A stretch of 51,483 bases of DNA from Candidatus Woesearchaeota archaeon (GCA_016927245.1 JAFGNA010000013.1:1-51483); one strand, 5' to 3'; positions 1 through 8,023 are shown, counted from the first letter of the stretch. Notes: generated by a model from the sequence alone, not told the origin. Numbers and translations are program-made.

Positions 1-84
1 GAGCTCGATGCTGAGGTGCGCCGCGAACGGCATCCCAGGCCTGCTCATCCCATAGAGGTGCGGGGGTGGAAGCGGGGGTGGCAT
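1..84 (-). CDS. Partial N-terminus of an unidentified protein
   Basis: A minus-strand reading frame opens with ATG at 84 and runs off the window after 28 codons. The visible peptide is proline-rich (MPPPLPPPHLYGM at its start). A TATA-like element lies on the minus strand at about 107-119, some 28 bases upstream of the ATG, which fits the leaderless arrangement seen at many genes here. The plus strand of the same stretch is also open from base 1 to a TAA at 112-114 and could instead be the tail of an upstream gene. I favour the minus strand because of the promoter. No function can be given. Confidence 0.4.
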   Translation of the reverse strand, partial: MPPPLPPPHLYGMSRPGMPFAAHLSIEL

Positions 85-106
85 GTTTTCTTCCGAGAAT
101 ACCCCC

Positions 107-178
107 TAATATAAAAACTATGGACTTCCGGTGCATGCCCGAACGTGCATCTCCAGTCCATATCACTTATAAATAGCT
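107..178. promoter_or_regulatory. Divergent promoter with inverted repeat
   Basis: A plus-strand TATA box (CTTATAAATA, 166-175) sits about 27 bases before the GTG of the ABC ATPase gene, and a minus-strand TATA (107-119) serves the partial gene at 84. Between them TATGGACT (119-126) is repeated inverted as AGTCCATA (155-162), and GTGCAT occurs twice inside (131-136, 145-150). This looks like an operator controlling both directions. The inference rests on sequence symmetry only. Confidence 0.45.
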
Positions 179-197
179 GTTTTTCTTTTCCTGCCCT

Positions 198-896
198 GTG
201 AACCAACACGAAGTCCTGCTGCGGTTGAAGAATGTCTCCAAGGTTTACCAGATGGGCGAGGTGGAGGTCCCTGCGCTCAAAGAGGTCTCGGTGGATATCA
301 TGAGCGGTGACTTCGTCGCGGTCATCGGTGCCTCCGGCTCGGGGAAGAGCACGATGATGAACCTGCTGGGCTGCTTGGATTTGCCGACGAGCGGCAGGAT
401 ATTCCTTAAGGGGAAGGATATCACGAGGATGCCGGAATCAGACCTGGCGACGCTGCGAGGCGGCACTATCGGGTTCATCTTCCAGCAGTACCACCTCATC
501 CCTTCTATCACCGCTTTCGAGAACGTCGCTCTCCCACTGGAATTCCTCGAGTATGGCGACGCCGAGACGACCGTCAAGGTGAAGCGTCTCTTCTCCCTCG
601 TCGGCCTCAACAGCAAGATGAACAACCTGCCGACACAGCTCTCCGGCGGCGAGCAGCAACGAGTTTCCATCGCACGCTCGCTCGCAGCCGACCCTGAAGT
701 GATACTCGCCGATGAGCCGACCGGTGCGTTGGACAGCGTCACGGGCAGGAACATCCTCGAACTCCTCCACAAGCTCTGGAAAGAGGAGGGGAAGACGGTC
801 ATCGTAGTCTCGCACGACCTTCGCTTGGCGAAGTACGCACGCACGATTATCGAGCTCAAGGACGGACGCATCAAGGACGTCCGCAGAAGGAGGTGA
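198..896 (+). CDS. ABC transporter ATP-binding protein, MacB/LolD type
   Basis: 232 residues, the full length of a stand-alone MacB/LolD-class ATPase. It has a Walker A (GASGSGKS, residues 44-51), Q-loop (FIFQQYH), signature LSGGEQQR, Walker B followed by ADEPTGALDS, and the switch His in VSHD. It would hydrolyse ATP on the cytoplasmic face to drive the FtsX-type permease encoded at 2239. The start is GTG about 27 bases from a TATA box, hence probably leaderless. The next gene begins seven bases after the stop, and its ribosome-binding site GGAGGTGA overlaps this gene's end, so the three genes form one operon. Substrate is unknown; the family exports peptides, lipids or antibiotics, or acts in envelope stress. 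Confidence 0.95.
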   Translation: MNQHEVLLRLKNVSKVYQMGEVEVPALKEVSVDIMSGDFVAVIGASGSGKSTMMNLLGCLDLPTSGRIFLKGKDITRMPESDLATLRGGTIGFIFQQYHLIPSITAFENVALPLEFLEYGDAETTVKVKRLFSLVGLNSKMNNLPTQLSGGEQQRVSIARSLAADPEVILADEPTGALDSVTGRNILELLHKLWKEEGKTVIVVSHDLRLAKYARTIIELKDGRIKDVRRRR

Positions 897-903
897 AGAG
901 AAC

Positions 904-2220
904 GTGAAGAAGCTATTGCTCTATGCGTTGGTGGCGGCCATACTGGTCTCTATCGTCTTAGCGGCCGATACGCCGTTGCTGAGCATCAACCTGGTCAACC
1001 AAGACCCAGACCCCTCCCTTGCAGGTAACGTCGTCGAGCTCCGCTTCGGCATCGAGAACATCGGCGGTGCCGCCGCGGAAGACGTCACCATACAAGTAGT
1101 GCCTTCCTACCCTTTCTCGCTGGTGGAAGGAGAGGAAGCGGAGAGGAGTGTTGGGTCATTGCAGGCCTACCAGCAGGGCGACGACATCCGCATCGTTCGG
1201 TACAAGGTCCTGGTGGATAAGGACGCCACCGCTGGCAGCTATGAACTCAAAGTGCGCTACAACGAGGGAGGATCGACCACTACTACCCAGAAGAGCGTCT
1301 GGGTCGAGGTGAGCAGCAGCGACAGAGCGGAGATCATCTGTATCGACAAGGTCGAACTCATCCCTGGTAAGATCGCTCCACTCACCTTCACGATAAAGAA
1401 CGTCGGCTCGGCGCCCCTCCGCGAGCTCGTGTTCAGGTGGGAGAACGAGGAAGACATCATCCTGCCCGTCGGCTCCGACAACACCCGCTACATCAAGTAC
1501 CTCGCCGTCGACGATGAGGTCTCGTTGTCTTTCGATGCCATGGCGAGCGCCGTCGCCGACCCGGATCTGTACACGCTCGACTTGGCGCTGGAGTACGACG
1601 ACCCGTTGACGGGTGAGGAGACGACCGTCGAGACCAAAGCCGGCATTTACGTGGGCGGCTCCACTGATTTCGACGTGGCGTACTCTGACGAGTCAGGTGG
1701 GGAGTACTCGTTCTCCATCGCGAACATCGGCACGGTCTCAGCAAGCTCGGTTACCGTCCGTATCCCCTCGCAGGAAGGCTGGTCTGTCACTGGCTCTGAC
1801 TCTGCTATTATCGGCAACCTGAACACCGGTGACTACACCGTGGTGAGCTTCGCCCTCTCTCGCACCCGTAGACAGGCTGATGTGCTGCTCGTCGACATCA
1901 TCTACACAGACTCCAATGGCAACCGCGTGACCGTCAATAAAGAGATCTCCCTGAACGCCGGCGTCGGTCTTGTGCCAGGCAACGTTTCCGCTGACGGCGA
2001 TGACTACGAATTCTCCGTGGGCATGCCTGGCGCCATGCGTGGCGGTTTCCAGCGGCAGAGTCCCTTGCAGCAGTTCTGGCAGAGCGCGAAGTGGCTGGTC
2101 TTCATCGTCTTGGTCGTCGTCATCGCCTTCTTCCTTCGCAGGAAGTACAAGCGCGAGAAGCTTGAGGACCCTGACTACACGGTGAAGCAGTTGTTCGGCC
2201 TGGAGAAGAGGAAGCGATGA
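904..2220 (+). CDS. Membrane-anchored exoprotein with NEW3/CARDB-like repeats (COG1361-like)
   Basis: 438 residues. It has an N-terminal signal peptide (about 1-20), then a long extracellular region with at least two beta-sandwich modules. Their typical phrases, such as FGIENIGGAAAEDVTI and FTIKNVGSAPLREL, are those of NEW3/CARDB-like domains in archaeal surface proteins. One membrane helix (about 393-412) and a basic cytoplasmic tail follow. The gene lies between the ATPase and the permease of a MacB-type transporter, the position a MacA adaptor gene occupies in bacteria, so it may be the extracellular partner of the pump. Start is GTG preceded by GGAGGTGA. The adaptor role is inferred from gene order, not sequence similarity to MacA. 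Confidence 0.8.
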   Translation: MKKLLLYALVAAILVSIVLAADTPLLSINLVNQDPDPSLAGNVVELRFGIENIGGAAAEDVTIQVVPSYPFSLVEGEEAERSVGSLQAYQQGDDIRIVRYKVLVDKDATAGSYELKVRYNEGGSTTTTQKSVWVEVSSSDRAEIICIDKVELIPGKIAPLTFTIKNVGSAPLRELVFRWENEEDIILPVGSDNTRYIKYLAVDDEVSLSFDAMASAVADPDLYTLDLALEYDDPLTGEETTVETKAGIYVGGSTDFDVAYSDESGGEYSFSIANIGTVSASSVTVRIPSQEGWSVTGSDSAIIGNLNTGDYTVVSFALSRTRRQADVLLVDIIYTDSNGNRVTVNKEISLNAGVGLVPGNVSADGDDYEFSVGMPGAMRGGFQRQSPLQQFWQSAKWLVFIVLVVVIAFFLRRKYKREKLEDPDYTVKQLFGLEKRKR

Positions 2221-2238
2221 GTCCGGGGTTGCTGGTTG

Positions 2239-3483
2239 ATGAAGTTCTCCAAAGCTTTTAGGCAAGCCCTGAACATGGTCTTGCACAGCCGGTTGCGTAG
2301 CTGGCTGACCATCCTCGGCATCGTTATCGGTGTGGCTGCGGTCATCGCTATTGTGAGCATGAGCCAGGAATTGGAGCGGGACGTCACCGGTCAATTCGAC
2401 AGCCTCGGAGCAGACCTCTTGACCTTGACGGCTGGCTCTTCCCGAGCCGCAGGCTTCAGCCCGGGTCGCCCTGGCGGCTTCCCGGGTGGTGCGACCTCGT
2501 CGGAGGAAGATATAGTCCTTGGTGCTTCGGACGTGCAGGTCCTGAAGGGCATCCCTGACATCATCACCATTAACACCCAGATTAGCGGTAGCGCCGACCT
2601 GTATTACGTCGCCGAACGGGGATCCGTTCGCATCACTGGTGTGGATGAGGATACTTGGTCGCGAGTCGCGAACATCGACCTCGCTAATGGTCGCACGCTC
2701 GGCCCGGCAGACACGAACGTCATCGTCATCGGCGGCCGCATCGCTGACGGCTTTTTTGATAAGCGTCTCGGTATCAACCAAGCCGTCACGATCGAGGGTC
2801 GATTGTTCCGTATCGTCGGCATCATTGATGACCAGAGCACGTCCGTGTATATGCCTCTTGACGCCGCCTATGGTGTGCTAGAGGATAAGGAGAAGGGTGT
2901 GTATGACACTATCATACTGCGGGTGAAGGACGAGGACCGCATCGACGAGATTATTAACGAGGTTGAGAAGCGGCTGCGCCTGTCACGTCATGTCACTGAG
3001 AAAGAAATGGACTTCACCATCTCGTCTAACCAAGAGGCCCAGAAGCAGCGCTCTGAGATGATGGGCTCGATGACGACATTCTTGACTGCCATAGCGGCTG
3101 TCGCCTTGCTCGTCGGCGCCGTCGGCGTCATGAACTCAATGTTCACTTCCGTGCTGGAGAAGACCAAGGAGATAGGCATCATGAAGGCAATAGGCGCTCG
3201 TAACGGTGACATCCTGAAGATATTCCTTATGAATGCGGCTCTCATCGGCCTGATTGGCGGTATCCTCGGCATTATCCTCGGCATCCTGCTCTCAGGATTC
3301 CTGCCTTATCTAATGGGTGAGACTGCTGGCATGATGAGGATGTTCGGCAGCGGTGGGACCACCAGCGCGAAGGTAATACTGCTGGGCATCGGCATGTCCG
3401 TAGTCCTCGGCGTGCTGTCAGGATTAGTCCCTGCTTGGAAGGCTTCCCGGCTGAAGCCAGTGGACGCGTTGCGGTATGAGTGA
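2239..3483 (+). CDS. ABC transporter permease, MacB/FtsX family
   Basis: 414 residues. The start is taken as ATG at 2239; the TTG just before it is less likely. It shows the MacB layout: one N-terminal membrane helix (about 20-40), a large extracellular MacB-PCD domain (about 45-270), then three C-terminal helices with the FtsX signature. The segment VLEKTKEIGIMKAIGARNGD and the closing PAWKASRLKPVDALRYE are both hallmarks of the family. A Gly/Pro-rich stretch (about 70-85) in the extracellular domain looks like a linker. It is last in the three-gene operon with the ATPase and the COG1361-like protein, and would form the membrane part of an exporter or mechanotransmission complex. Confidence 0.95.
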   Translation: MKFSKAFRQALNMVLHSRLRSWLTILGIVIGVAAVIAIVSMSQELERDVTGQFDSLGADLLTLTAGSSRAAGFSPGRPGGFPGGATSSEEDIVLGASDVQVLKGIPDIITINTQISGSADLYYVAERGSVRITGVDEDTWSRVANIDLANGRTLGPADTNVIVIGGRIADGFFDKRLGINQAVTIEGRLFRIVGIIDDQSTSVYMPLDAAYGVLEDKEKGVYDTIILRVKDEDRIDEIINEVEKRLRLSRHVTEKEMDFTISSNQEAQKQRSEMMGSMTTFLTAIAAVALLVGAVGVMNSMFTSVLEKTKEIGIMKAIGARNGDILKIFLMNAALIGLIGGILGIILGILLSGFLPYLMGETAGMMRMFGSGGTTSAKVILLGIGMSVVLGVLSGLVPAWKASRLKPVDALRYE

Positions 3484-3589
3484 GAAGATGGATTCATGAT
3501 GTACATGTCATCTTCTTTGAACTTATAAACAATGGTTGTTGCTTGTTGAGGATGGCCTGGTTCTTCCAGGAATAAGGAGGTAATGACGT

Positions 3590-4012
3590 ATGAAGAAACA
3601 GCAGATATTTGTGTTGGGGTTCTCCCTGCTCGCCGTCGCGGGTCTGGTCGCGTCCTTAGGAGTGGTCAGCGCGTACCGCGGCGACCCGTCCATGCAGGGG
3701 CCGAACTGTGATGAGGGGGCGCATGAGCTCTTGGAAGAGGCGTTCGATAGCCTTGACTACGAGGCCTGGGCTTCTTTGATGGAAGGAAAGGGCCGTGGCG
3801 CCCGTGTTCTGGAACTAGTGGGTGAGGAGGACTTCGTCTTGTTCGTTGAGGCGCATGAGGCTGTCGAGGATGGTGACTTCGCGCTCGCTGAGCAACTCCG
3901 AGCGCAACTCGGCCTGAACGACGGCCGAGGGCCTCGTGACGGCACCGGTTACGGGGGCCGAGGCGTTGGTCGTGGCGTACACGGCGTCCAGGGCTGTCGC
4001 AACGCAGAGTGA
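3590..4012 (+). CDS. Small secreted protein with Gly/Arg-rich tail
   Basis: 140 residues. It has a signal peptide (about 1-29, hydrophobic core followed by VSA), a helical acidic middle, and a C-terminal tail rich in Gly and Arg from about residue 112. The middle contains DYEAWASLMEGKGR and a later segment of the type EEDFVLFVEAHEAVEDGDFALA, patterns I associate with uncharacterised small exported proteins of archaea. The ribosome-binding site AAGGAGGT stands 7-8 bases before the ATG, and a TATA-like element (CTTATAAACA) lies near 3519-3528, so the mRNA has a leader of about 40 bases. Two Cys (one mid-protein, one in the tail) could form a disulphide. Function unknown. Confidence 0.8.
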   Translation: MKKQQIFVLGFSLLAVAGLVASLGVVSAYRGDPSMQGPNCDEGAHELLEEAFDSLDYEAWASLMEGKGRGARVLELVGEEDFVLFVEAHEAVEDGDFALAEQLRAQLGLNDGRGPRDGTGYGGRGVGRGVHGVQGCRNAE

Positions 4013-4021
4013 ACGAAATAA

Positions 4022-4038
4022 TTCTTTCTTTTTTTTCT
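4022..4038. terminator. T-rich transcription terminator between convergent genes
   Basis: An almost pure T run (interrupted by single C) follows the stop of the secreted-protein gene and faces the end of the convergent small acidic gene. Archaeal RNA polymerase terminates at such T tracts without needing a hairpin. Confidence 0.5.
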
Positions 4039-4060
4039 CGTTTAGGAATCGCTGCGCGGT

Positions 4061-4210
4061 TTAGGCGCCCTCGTAGCCGCGCATGAACGCTTCCTCTTCT
4101 GGGTCGAGGCTGTCTGACTCGACGAGCTTCTCGCGCGCCTCGTCGTTGTAAATGTCCCATTCCTCTTCCTCATGGAGGGGGCGTTCGCGCGTCTCTTCAT
4201 CTCTTCTCAT
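4061..4210 (-). CDS. Small acidic protein, 49 residues
   Basis: The frame is open further upstream (to 4315), but the upstream part has no protein-like character. The ATG at 4210 begins a coherent, very acidic peptide (MRRDEETRE, many Glu/Asp, ending SDSLDPEEEAFMRGYEGA). The last segment, EEEAFMRGYE, looks like a conserved tail that I associate with short archaeal proteins. No membrane segment and no Cys. It stands alone between the secreted-protein gene and the PerM-like gene. Function unknown; confidence in the start is moderate. Confidence 0.6.
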   Translation of the reverse strand: MRRDEETRERPLHEEEEWDIYNDEAREKLVESDSLDPEEEAFMRGYEGA

Positions 4211-4335
4211 ATCAGCCTTCGCCTCATGCGTATGGCGAATGAACCTTGTTTCATAAATGTTGTTGTGGTGGAGGACCGCAATGCCTATAAGCGCTACTTT
4301 CGATGAGTGGGTCATTCAAAAACTTTTTTTTGTTT

Positions 4336-5343
4336 TTAGTCCAGGTATTCTTCCTTGAACATCTTGATCGTGAGGAGGAACGAGCTGATGATGATGGGGC
4401 CGATGATGACGCCGATGATGCCGAACACGGCGAGCCCCATGAATATCCCTAGTAATGAGACGACTTGGTTGATGCGTCCTATCTTGCGGTTGAGGTACGG
4501 CCGGAGCAGGTTGTCGACGTATGCGATGAGTAATCCTCCTGCGGCGATGATGATGGCGGGGGCGATGTGCCCTTGCGCGAGCTTGATGATGGCCACAGGG
4601 ACCCAGATGAGCGCCGGCCCCACGATGGGAATGAAGCTGAGGAACGCTCCTAGCAACCCCCAGAACACCGCTGCTCGTATGCCGAAGATGACGAAGAGGA
4701 TGGCGAGGAGGAATCCTTGGAGGAGAGCCATGAGCCCTGAGGTGATGAGCGTCGCGTTCGTGATGCGCTTGAAATCCTCGAGGAGCTTCTCCGCGTTCTT
4801 CTTGCTGAACGGGATGAGGTCGCGCGCTCCCTTCTTGAGCTTCTGTTCGTCCTCGATAAGGATGAAGTAGAGGAGGAAGTACGTGATGGCCAATGCGATG
4901 GCGCTCCTCGTGATGTTGCTGAAGCTGCTGATGAGCGCGTTCGCGATGAACTCCGCTATCCTCGGCACCTGGTCGCTGAGCGTCCCGACGAGGTCTATCC
5001 ATGGCAGCTTGGCGTTGAGGTCGTCCACCGCGTCGGTGATGACCTGTGGGTCTGAGAGTGTCCCTGAGAGCTGGCTCGCCGCGGCGCTGATGAGCAGGAA
5101 GGAGGGGATGACGACGACGAGGACGGAGGCGATGATGGTGATGAGCGCTGCCCCTTTGCGCCCGAGGAACGTCTTGTCGCGCAGGAACGTGTTCAGTTTC
5201 CTGAACAGGACGTAGAGGATGGCGACGCCGAAGAACGCGCCGATGTATTGCCAAAGCCCCTTGATGATGATGAAGAGGAGGATGAGCGTGCTTGCCGCCG
5301 CGAAGATCATCTGTATTCGCCGCTTGTTGACAGGACTCGCCAT
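4336..5343 (-). CDS. AI-2E family (PerM/UPF0118) transporter-like membrane protein
   Basis: 335 residues with about seven or eight membrane helices: two at the N-terminus (about 13-45), one near 60-85, a soluble amphipathic middle, then a cluster from about 150 to the end. The C-terminal half carries family features such as GLLGAFLSFIPIVGPALIW and a late PxxxRKIGRINQVVSLLG segment. Members export small molecules, act as Na+/H+ antiporters, or are uncharacterised, so a substrate should not be assigned. A minus-strand TATA (about 5363-5374) lies 20-25 bases upstream of the ATG, so the gene is probably leaderless and monocistronic. Confidence 0.9.
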   Translation of the reverse strand: MASPVNKRRIQMIFAAASTLILLFIIIKGLWQYIGAFFGVAILYVLFRKLNTFLRDKTFLGRKGAALITIIASVLVVVIPSFLLISAAASQLSGTLSDPQVITDAVDDLNAKLPWIDLVGTLSDQVPRIAEFIANALISSFSNITRSAIALAITYFLLYFILIEDEQKLKKGARDLIPFSKKNAEKLLEDFKRITNATLITSGLMALLQGFLLAILFVIFGIRAAVFWGLLGAFLSFIPIVGPALIWVPVAIIKLAQGHIAPAIIIAAGGLLIAYVDNLLRPYLNRKIGRINQVVSLLGIFMGLAVFGIIGVIIGPIIISSFLLTIKMFKEEYLD

Positions 5344-5490
5344 TGGGTGTGAGAACTCATGGTGCTATATAAAACCTGCGTGGTCCTCTCGGGAAGGGGC
5401 GCTAGGGCTCTCTATTGCTGGTGATGCGCGTGGTCCTCGTGGGCGCTCCTCAGGGAAAAAAAGGACAGGAGAAGGGTTTCGTCGGCATGT

Positions 5491-5616
5491 TCATGAGGCT
5501 TGCCCTACCTCGCTGTCCCAGACGTGGATGCCTCGCTCCTCTATCTCCCAGGTTGAGAGCTCGTCCACTTGTTCTGGGTGCAAGAGGTTGCCGAAGCTAT
5601 CTTCGAACAGCAGCAT
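5491..5616 (-). CDS. 41-residue protein downstream of hsp20
   Basis: A short frame with ATG at 5616 and TGA at 5491-5493, preceded by the strong ribosome-binding site AAAGGAGGTGG at optimal spacing. It starts 16 bases after the hsp20 stop on the same strand, so the two are almost certainly co-transcribed. The peptide begins MLLFEDSFGNLLHPEQVDEL and is acidic, with two Trp and no membrane segment. Coding status is supported by the ribosome-binding site, operon position and unbiased protein-like composition. I do not recognise a family. A partner or client adaptor of the small heat-shock protein is one possibility. Confidence 0.7.
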   Translation of the reverse strand: MLLFEDSFGNLLHPEQVDELSTWEIEERGIHVWDSEVGQAS

Positions 5617-5632
5617 TCGTACCACCTCCTTT

Positions 5633-6088
5633 TCATTCTATGAGTATCTGCTTGCCTTTCCTGACTGCTTTCTTGGGCATGCGCAGCTCGAGCACGCCGT
5701 CCTTGTAGTTGGCTTTGATCTTGTCAGCGTCGATGCTCGGCGTGGCAATCTTGCGGTAGAAGCCTGCGCACCTGCGTTCCATCCTGATAGTGCCTTTCTT
5801 CTCTTCTTTCTTCTCTTCTTGGTGCTCTACCTTGACTTCGACGCCGTCGTCCGTGGCGTTCACCTGGATGTCCTTCTTGTTCACGCCTGGCAGTTCTATC
5901 TTGGCGATGACTTCCTTGTCCGTCTCTTCCAGGTCGGTCAGCGCGTGCCGGTATTGCGTTGCCGGCAGCTGCTTGGTGTTGTCTGGCAGCAGTCCTGTGG
6001 TGTACCAGGGTTCTCGGTTGAAGAACCCTGTGAACATCTCGTCCATCTGTTCTTGGAATGCTCGCATCTCATCCCATAGCGTTCTCAT
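5633..6088 (-). CDS. hsp20: Small heat-shock protein, Hsp20/alpha-crystallin family
   Basis: 151 residues from ATG at 6088. This start is preferred over the GTG at 6097 because GGGGTGAT lies 5 bases before the ATG but overlaps the GTG. The N-terminal 45 residues are helical and aromatic. The alpha-crystallin domain (about 50-140) contains the typical TDKEVIAKIELPGVNKKDI strand pair and the terminal motif GVLELRMPKKA. The IxI-type tail is represented by KQILIE. It would form oligomers that hold unfolding proteins in the cytoplasm. A TATA box (about 6136-6146) precedes it by the usual distance. The gene is divergent from an HTH regulator and followed by a 41-residue frame. Confidence 0.95.
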   Translation of the reverse strand: MRTLWDEMRAFQEQMDEMFTGFFNREPWYTTGLLPDNTKQLPATQYRHALTDLEETDKEVIAKIELPGVNKKDIQVNATDDGVEVKVEHQEEKKEEKKGTIRMERRCAGFYRKIATPSIDADKIKANYKDGVLELRMPKKAVRKGKQILIE

Positions 6089-6107
6089 GCGTATCACCCC
6101 TTTTTGA

Positions 6108-6196
6108 TTTTGATGGGTATGGGAAGCAAAGGAAATATTTAAACATTTCTATTTTTTTGAATACATTTCATAATTTATAGGAAGATTTATATACTT
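6108..6196. promoter_or_regulatory. Divergent promoter of hsp20 and its HTH neighbour
   Basis: The AT-rich spacer holds a minus-strand TATA for hsp20 (GTTTAAATAT on the minus strand, about 6136-6146) and a plus-strand TATA for the regulator (ATTTATATA, about 6185-6193). The two core promoters are about 45 bases apart, close enough for one bound regulator to control both. No clear inverted repeat is visible. Confidence 0.6.
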
Positions 6197-6216
6197 TTAT
6201 GTTCTTACCTCGCTCC

Positions 6217-6615
6217 ATGGCCGACCTCATCCTCAACAAACTCGCCAAGCCGGCACGACAAGACCTCGACGACGACATTGCCTGGCTCTGCGACAGCCTC
6301 GGACTCTGCAACGCGCGAGACACGCACAGCATGAGCGTCCAAGTCTTCAAACTCATCCTCCAAAAAGGCGGCGAGGAGCTCACTCCAGAGATGATCGCCA
6401 AGCAACTCAACATCGAGCACCAACGAGCCCTCTACCACATCCGCTCGCTCATCAAAGCAGGCATCCTCATCCGCGACAAGAAACACATCGAGCTCCGAGA
6501 AGGCAGCATGACGAGGATCATCGACGAGCTCCAAGAAGACGCGAACAAGATATTCGCGAGCATGCGCACAATCGCAGGGGACGTGGACGAAGAACTCGGC
6601 CTCGAGAACAGATAA
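6217..6615 (+). CDS. Winged-helix transcriptional regulator
   Basis: 132 residues from ATG at 6217, chosen because a TATA box at 6185-6193 puts the transcription start at the codon; an in-frame ATG at 6199 is too close to the TATA. The centre (about 45-95) is a winged helix-turn-helix: LTPEMIAKQLNIEHQRALYH forms the helix-turn-helix and the hydrophobic segment LIKAGILIRDKKHI the wing. The C-terminal 35 residues are helical and probably dimerise. Two Cys near the start (LCDSLGLCN) could bind metal or sense redox state. Divergent pairing with hsp20 suggests it controls heat-shock expression; that is inference. Confidence 0.8.
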   Translation: MADLILNKLAKPARQDLDDDIAWLCDSLGLCNARDTHSMSVQVFKLILQKGGEELTPEMIAKQLNIEHQRALYHIRSLIKAGILIRDKKHIELREGSMTRIIDELQEDANKIFASMRTIAGDVDEELGLENR

Positions 6616-6657
6616 ACAAAAAAAGAGCTTTTCTCCCCGGAGAGAACATTCTCGTTA

Positions 6658-7488
6658 TCAGGCGCCCACGATCAAGCCCGGGTTCACCAACAAGATGATG
6701 CCGAGGAGGAGCATGATGGCCCCGCCGATGAACTTGATGAGCGCCATGGTCGACTTCTCGACCTGCTTCCCCTTGAACGTGTAGCCCAGCACGGTGATGA
6801 TGACGATGAGGGGCAGCACGTAGACGAGGTTGTAGAGCAAGATGTACTTGTAGTACGCGAGGCCGGTGAGCGCCATGCCGGTCAACACGCCGGTGTAGAT
6901 GATAGGGAACCCGGCGGTGCACGGCAGCTCGACCAATGACGCGAAGACCGCCAGGACTATCGACGCGCCTATCAATGCGGGTATGGAGCCGCTCTTGACC
7001 ACGTCCGCGACGTGCCGTATCCTCTTCTTCAAGGGGCCGACGTGCTTGTCCTGCACCATCAGCGTTATCCCTTTCCGGTAGAAGAAGTACTCCTTGCAGT
7101 TGATGAGCCCCGCTACTATGGCGAGGACGCCGATGCCGATGCGTAACGGGTCGATGAAGCCGATGTACTTGAAGACGTTCAGCCACGCGACCATGAACAA
7201 GAAGTAGAACACGTACACGACACCAATAAAACTAAACCCGATGGCGTAGATCTTCTTCCGCGAGTGAGACTCGGAGAGCACCAATGACAAGAGGAGGGTG
7301 AGGACGAACAGGTTGCACGGGTTGAACCCGTCGATGATGGCGATGAGGAACGTGAACAAGGGGAGCGGCATGCTGAGCCCCATCTCTTTCAGCGCTTCCG
7401 GGGAGACGTTCTTCGTGAGGAAGTACGCCGCGACGAGGACGACGACAGCGATGCCCAGGACCACGTACTTCTTGCTCTTCTCTTCCAT
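6658..7488 (-). CDS. CcdA/DsbD-like transmembrane thiol-redox protein
   Basis: 276 residues with about seven membrane helices. It carries the two Cys expected of a CcdA electron carrier: one in DGFNPCNLFVLTLLLSL of the first core helix, one in VELPCTAGFPIIYTG of the fourth. CcdA proteins move electrons from cytoplasmic thioredoxin across the membrane to extracytoplasmic thiol proteins. The upstream neighbour at 7493-7951 is an exported thioredoxin-like lipoprotein, the natural partner, and ends four bases before this gene starts. An extra N-terminal helix (about 8-25) precedes the CcdA core. Confidence 0.85.
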   Translation of the reverse strand: MEEKSKKYVVLGIAVVVLVAAYFLTKNVSPEALKEMGLSMPLPLFTFLIAIIDGFNPCNLFVLTLLLSLVLSESHSRKKIYAIGFSFIGVVYVFYFLFMVAWLNVFKYIGFIDPLRIGIGVLAIVAGLINCKEYFFYRKGITLMVQDKHVGPLKKRIRHVADVVKSGSIPALIGASIVLAVFASLVELPCTAGFPIIYTGVLTGMALTGLAYYKYILLYNLVYVLPLIVIITVLGYTFKGKQVEKSTMALIKFIGGAIMLLLGIILLVNPGLIVGA

Positions 7489-7492
7489 GGTA

Positions 7493-7951
7493 TCAGTTCA
7501 CCTCGAGGAATTCATCAAGCAACTGTTGGTACCCTTCTTTTTGCCGTGCGCCGATGACGTACGTGCACCCGAAGATGAACGTCGGCGTGTACTGTATCTG
7601 CAAGCCGTACGACTCCATCCGCTCCCGTTGCTCCTTCACGCTCACGTCCAGGATGGTCGGCGTTATTCCTTTCTCCTCGCACGCTTCCTGGAAGACGGGC
7701 ATGGTGGCCTTGCAGTGGCCGCAGTACGCCGACTCAATCATGATCACCTCGTCCTGCAGGCCGCGCAGCGCGCACTCCTGCGCCGAGAACTCGCCGTCCG
7801 CGTCGATGACCTTCACAGAGAGGTCATCGCTCCCGTTCACGCTCGTGTTGCCGTCGATGGGATCGCCAGGGGCGCACCCGCCGCACAGGAATAGGAGGGC
7901 GAGGACCGCGACCGGCAGGGTATTGGCAGGATTCATTCTTCCCTTGACCAT
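7493..7951 (-). CDS. Exported thioredoxin-like lipoprotein
   Basis: 152 residues. The N-terminal hydrophobic segment ends in a lipobox-like LFLCGGC (about residues 20-26), so the protein is probably membrane-tethered outside the cell. The thioredoxin fold has the active site AYCGHC (CxxC about residues 77-80) and the cis-Pro in QYTPTFIFG, followed by an extra Cys. A minus-strand TATA at about 7976-7985 is 27-30 bases from the ATG, fitting a leaderless start; the in-frame ATG at 7936 is possible. With the CcdA-like protein it would form a disulphide exchange pathway for secreted proteins. Confidence 0.85.
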   Translation of the reverse strand: MVKGRMNPANTLPVAVLALLFLCGGCAPGDPIDGNTSVNGSDDLSVKVIDADGEFSAQECALRGLQDEVIMIESAYCGHCKATMPVFQEACEEKGITPTILDVSVKEQRERMESYGLQIQYTPTFIFGCTYVIGARQKEGYQQLLDEFLEVN

Positions 7952-8023
7952 ATGGGTGACGGTGGCAGCAACGGTTTATAAATATTTGTTTCAGAAACTG
8001 AAACGAGGGGTTGCCTGTTCTTC

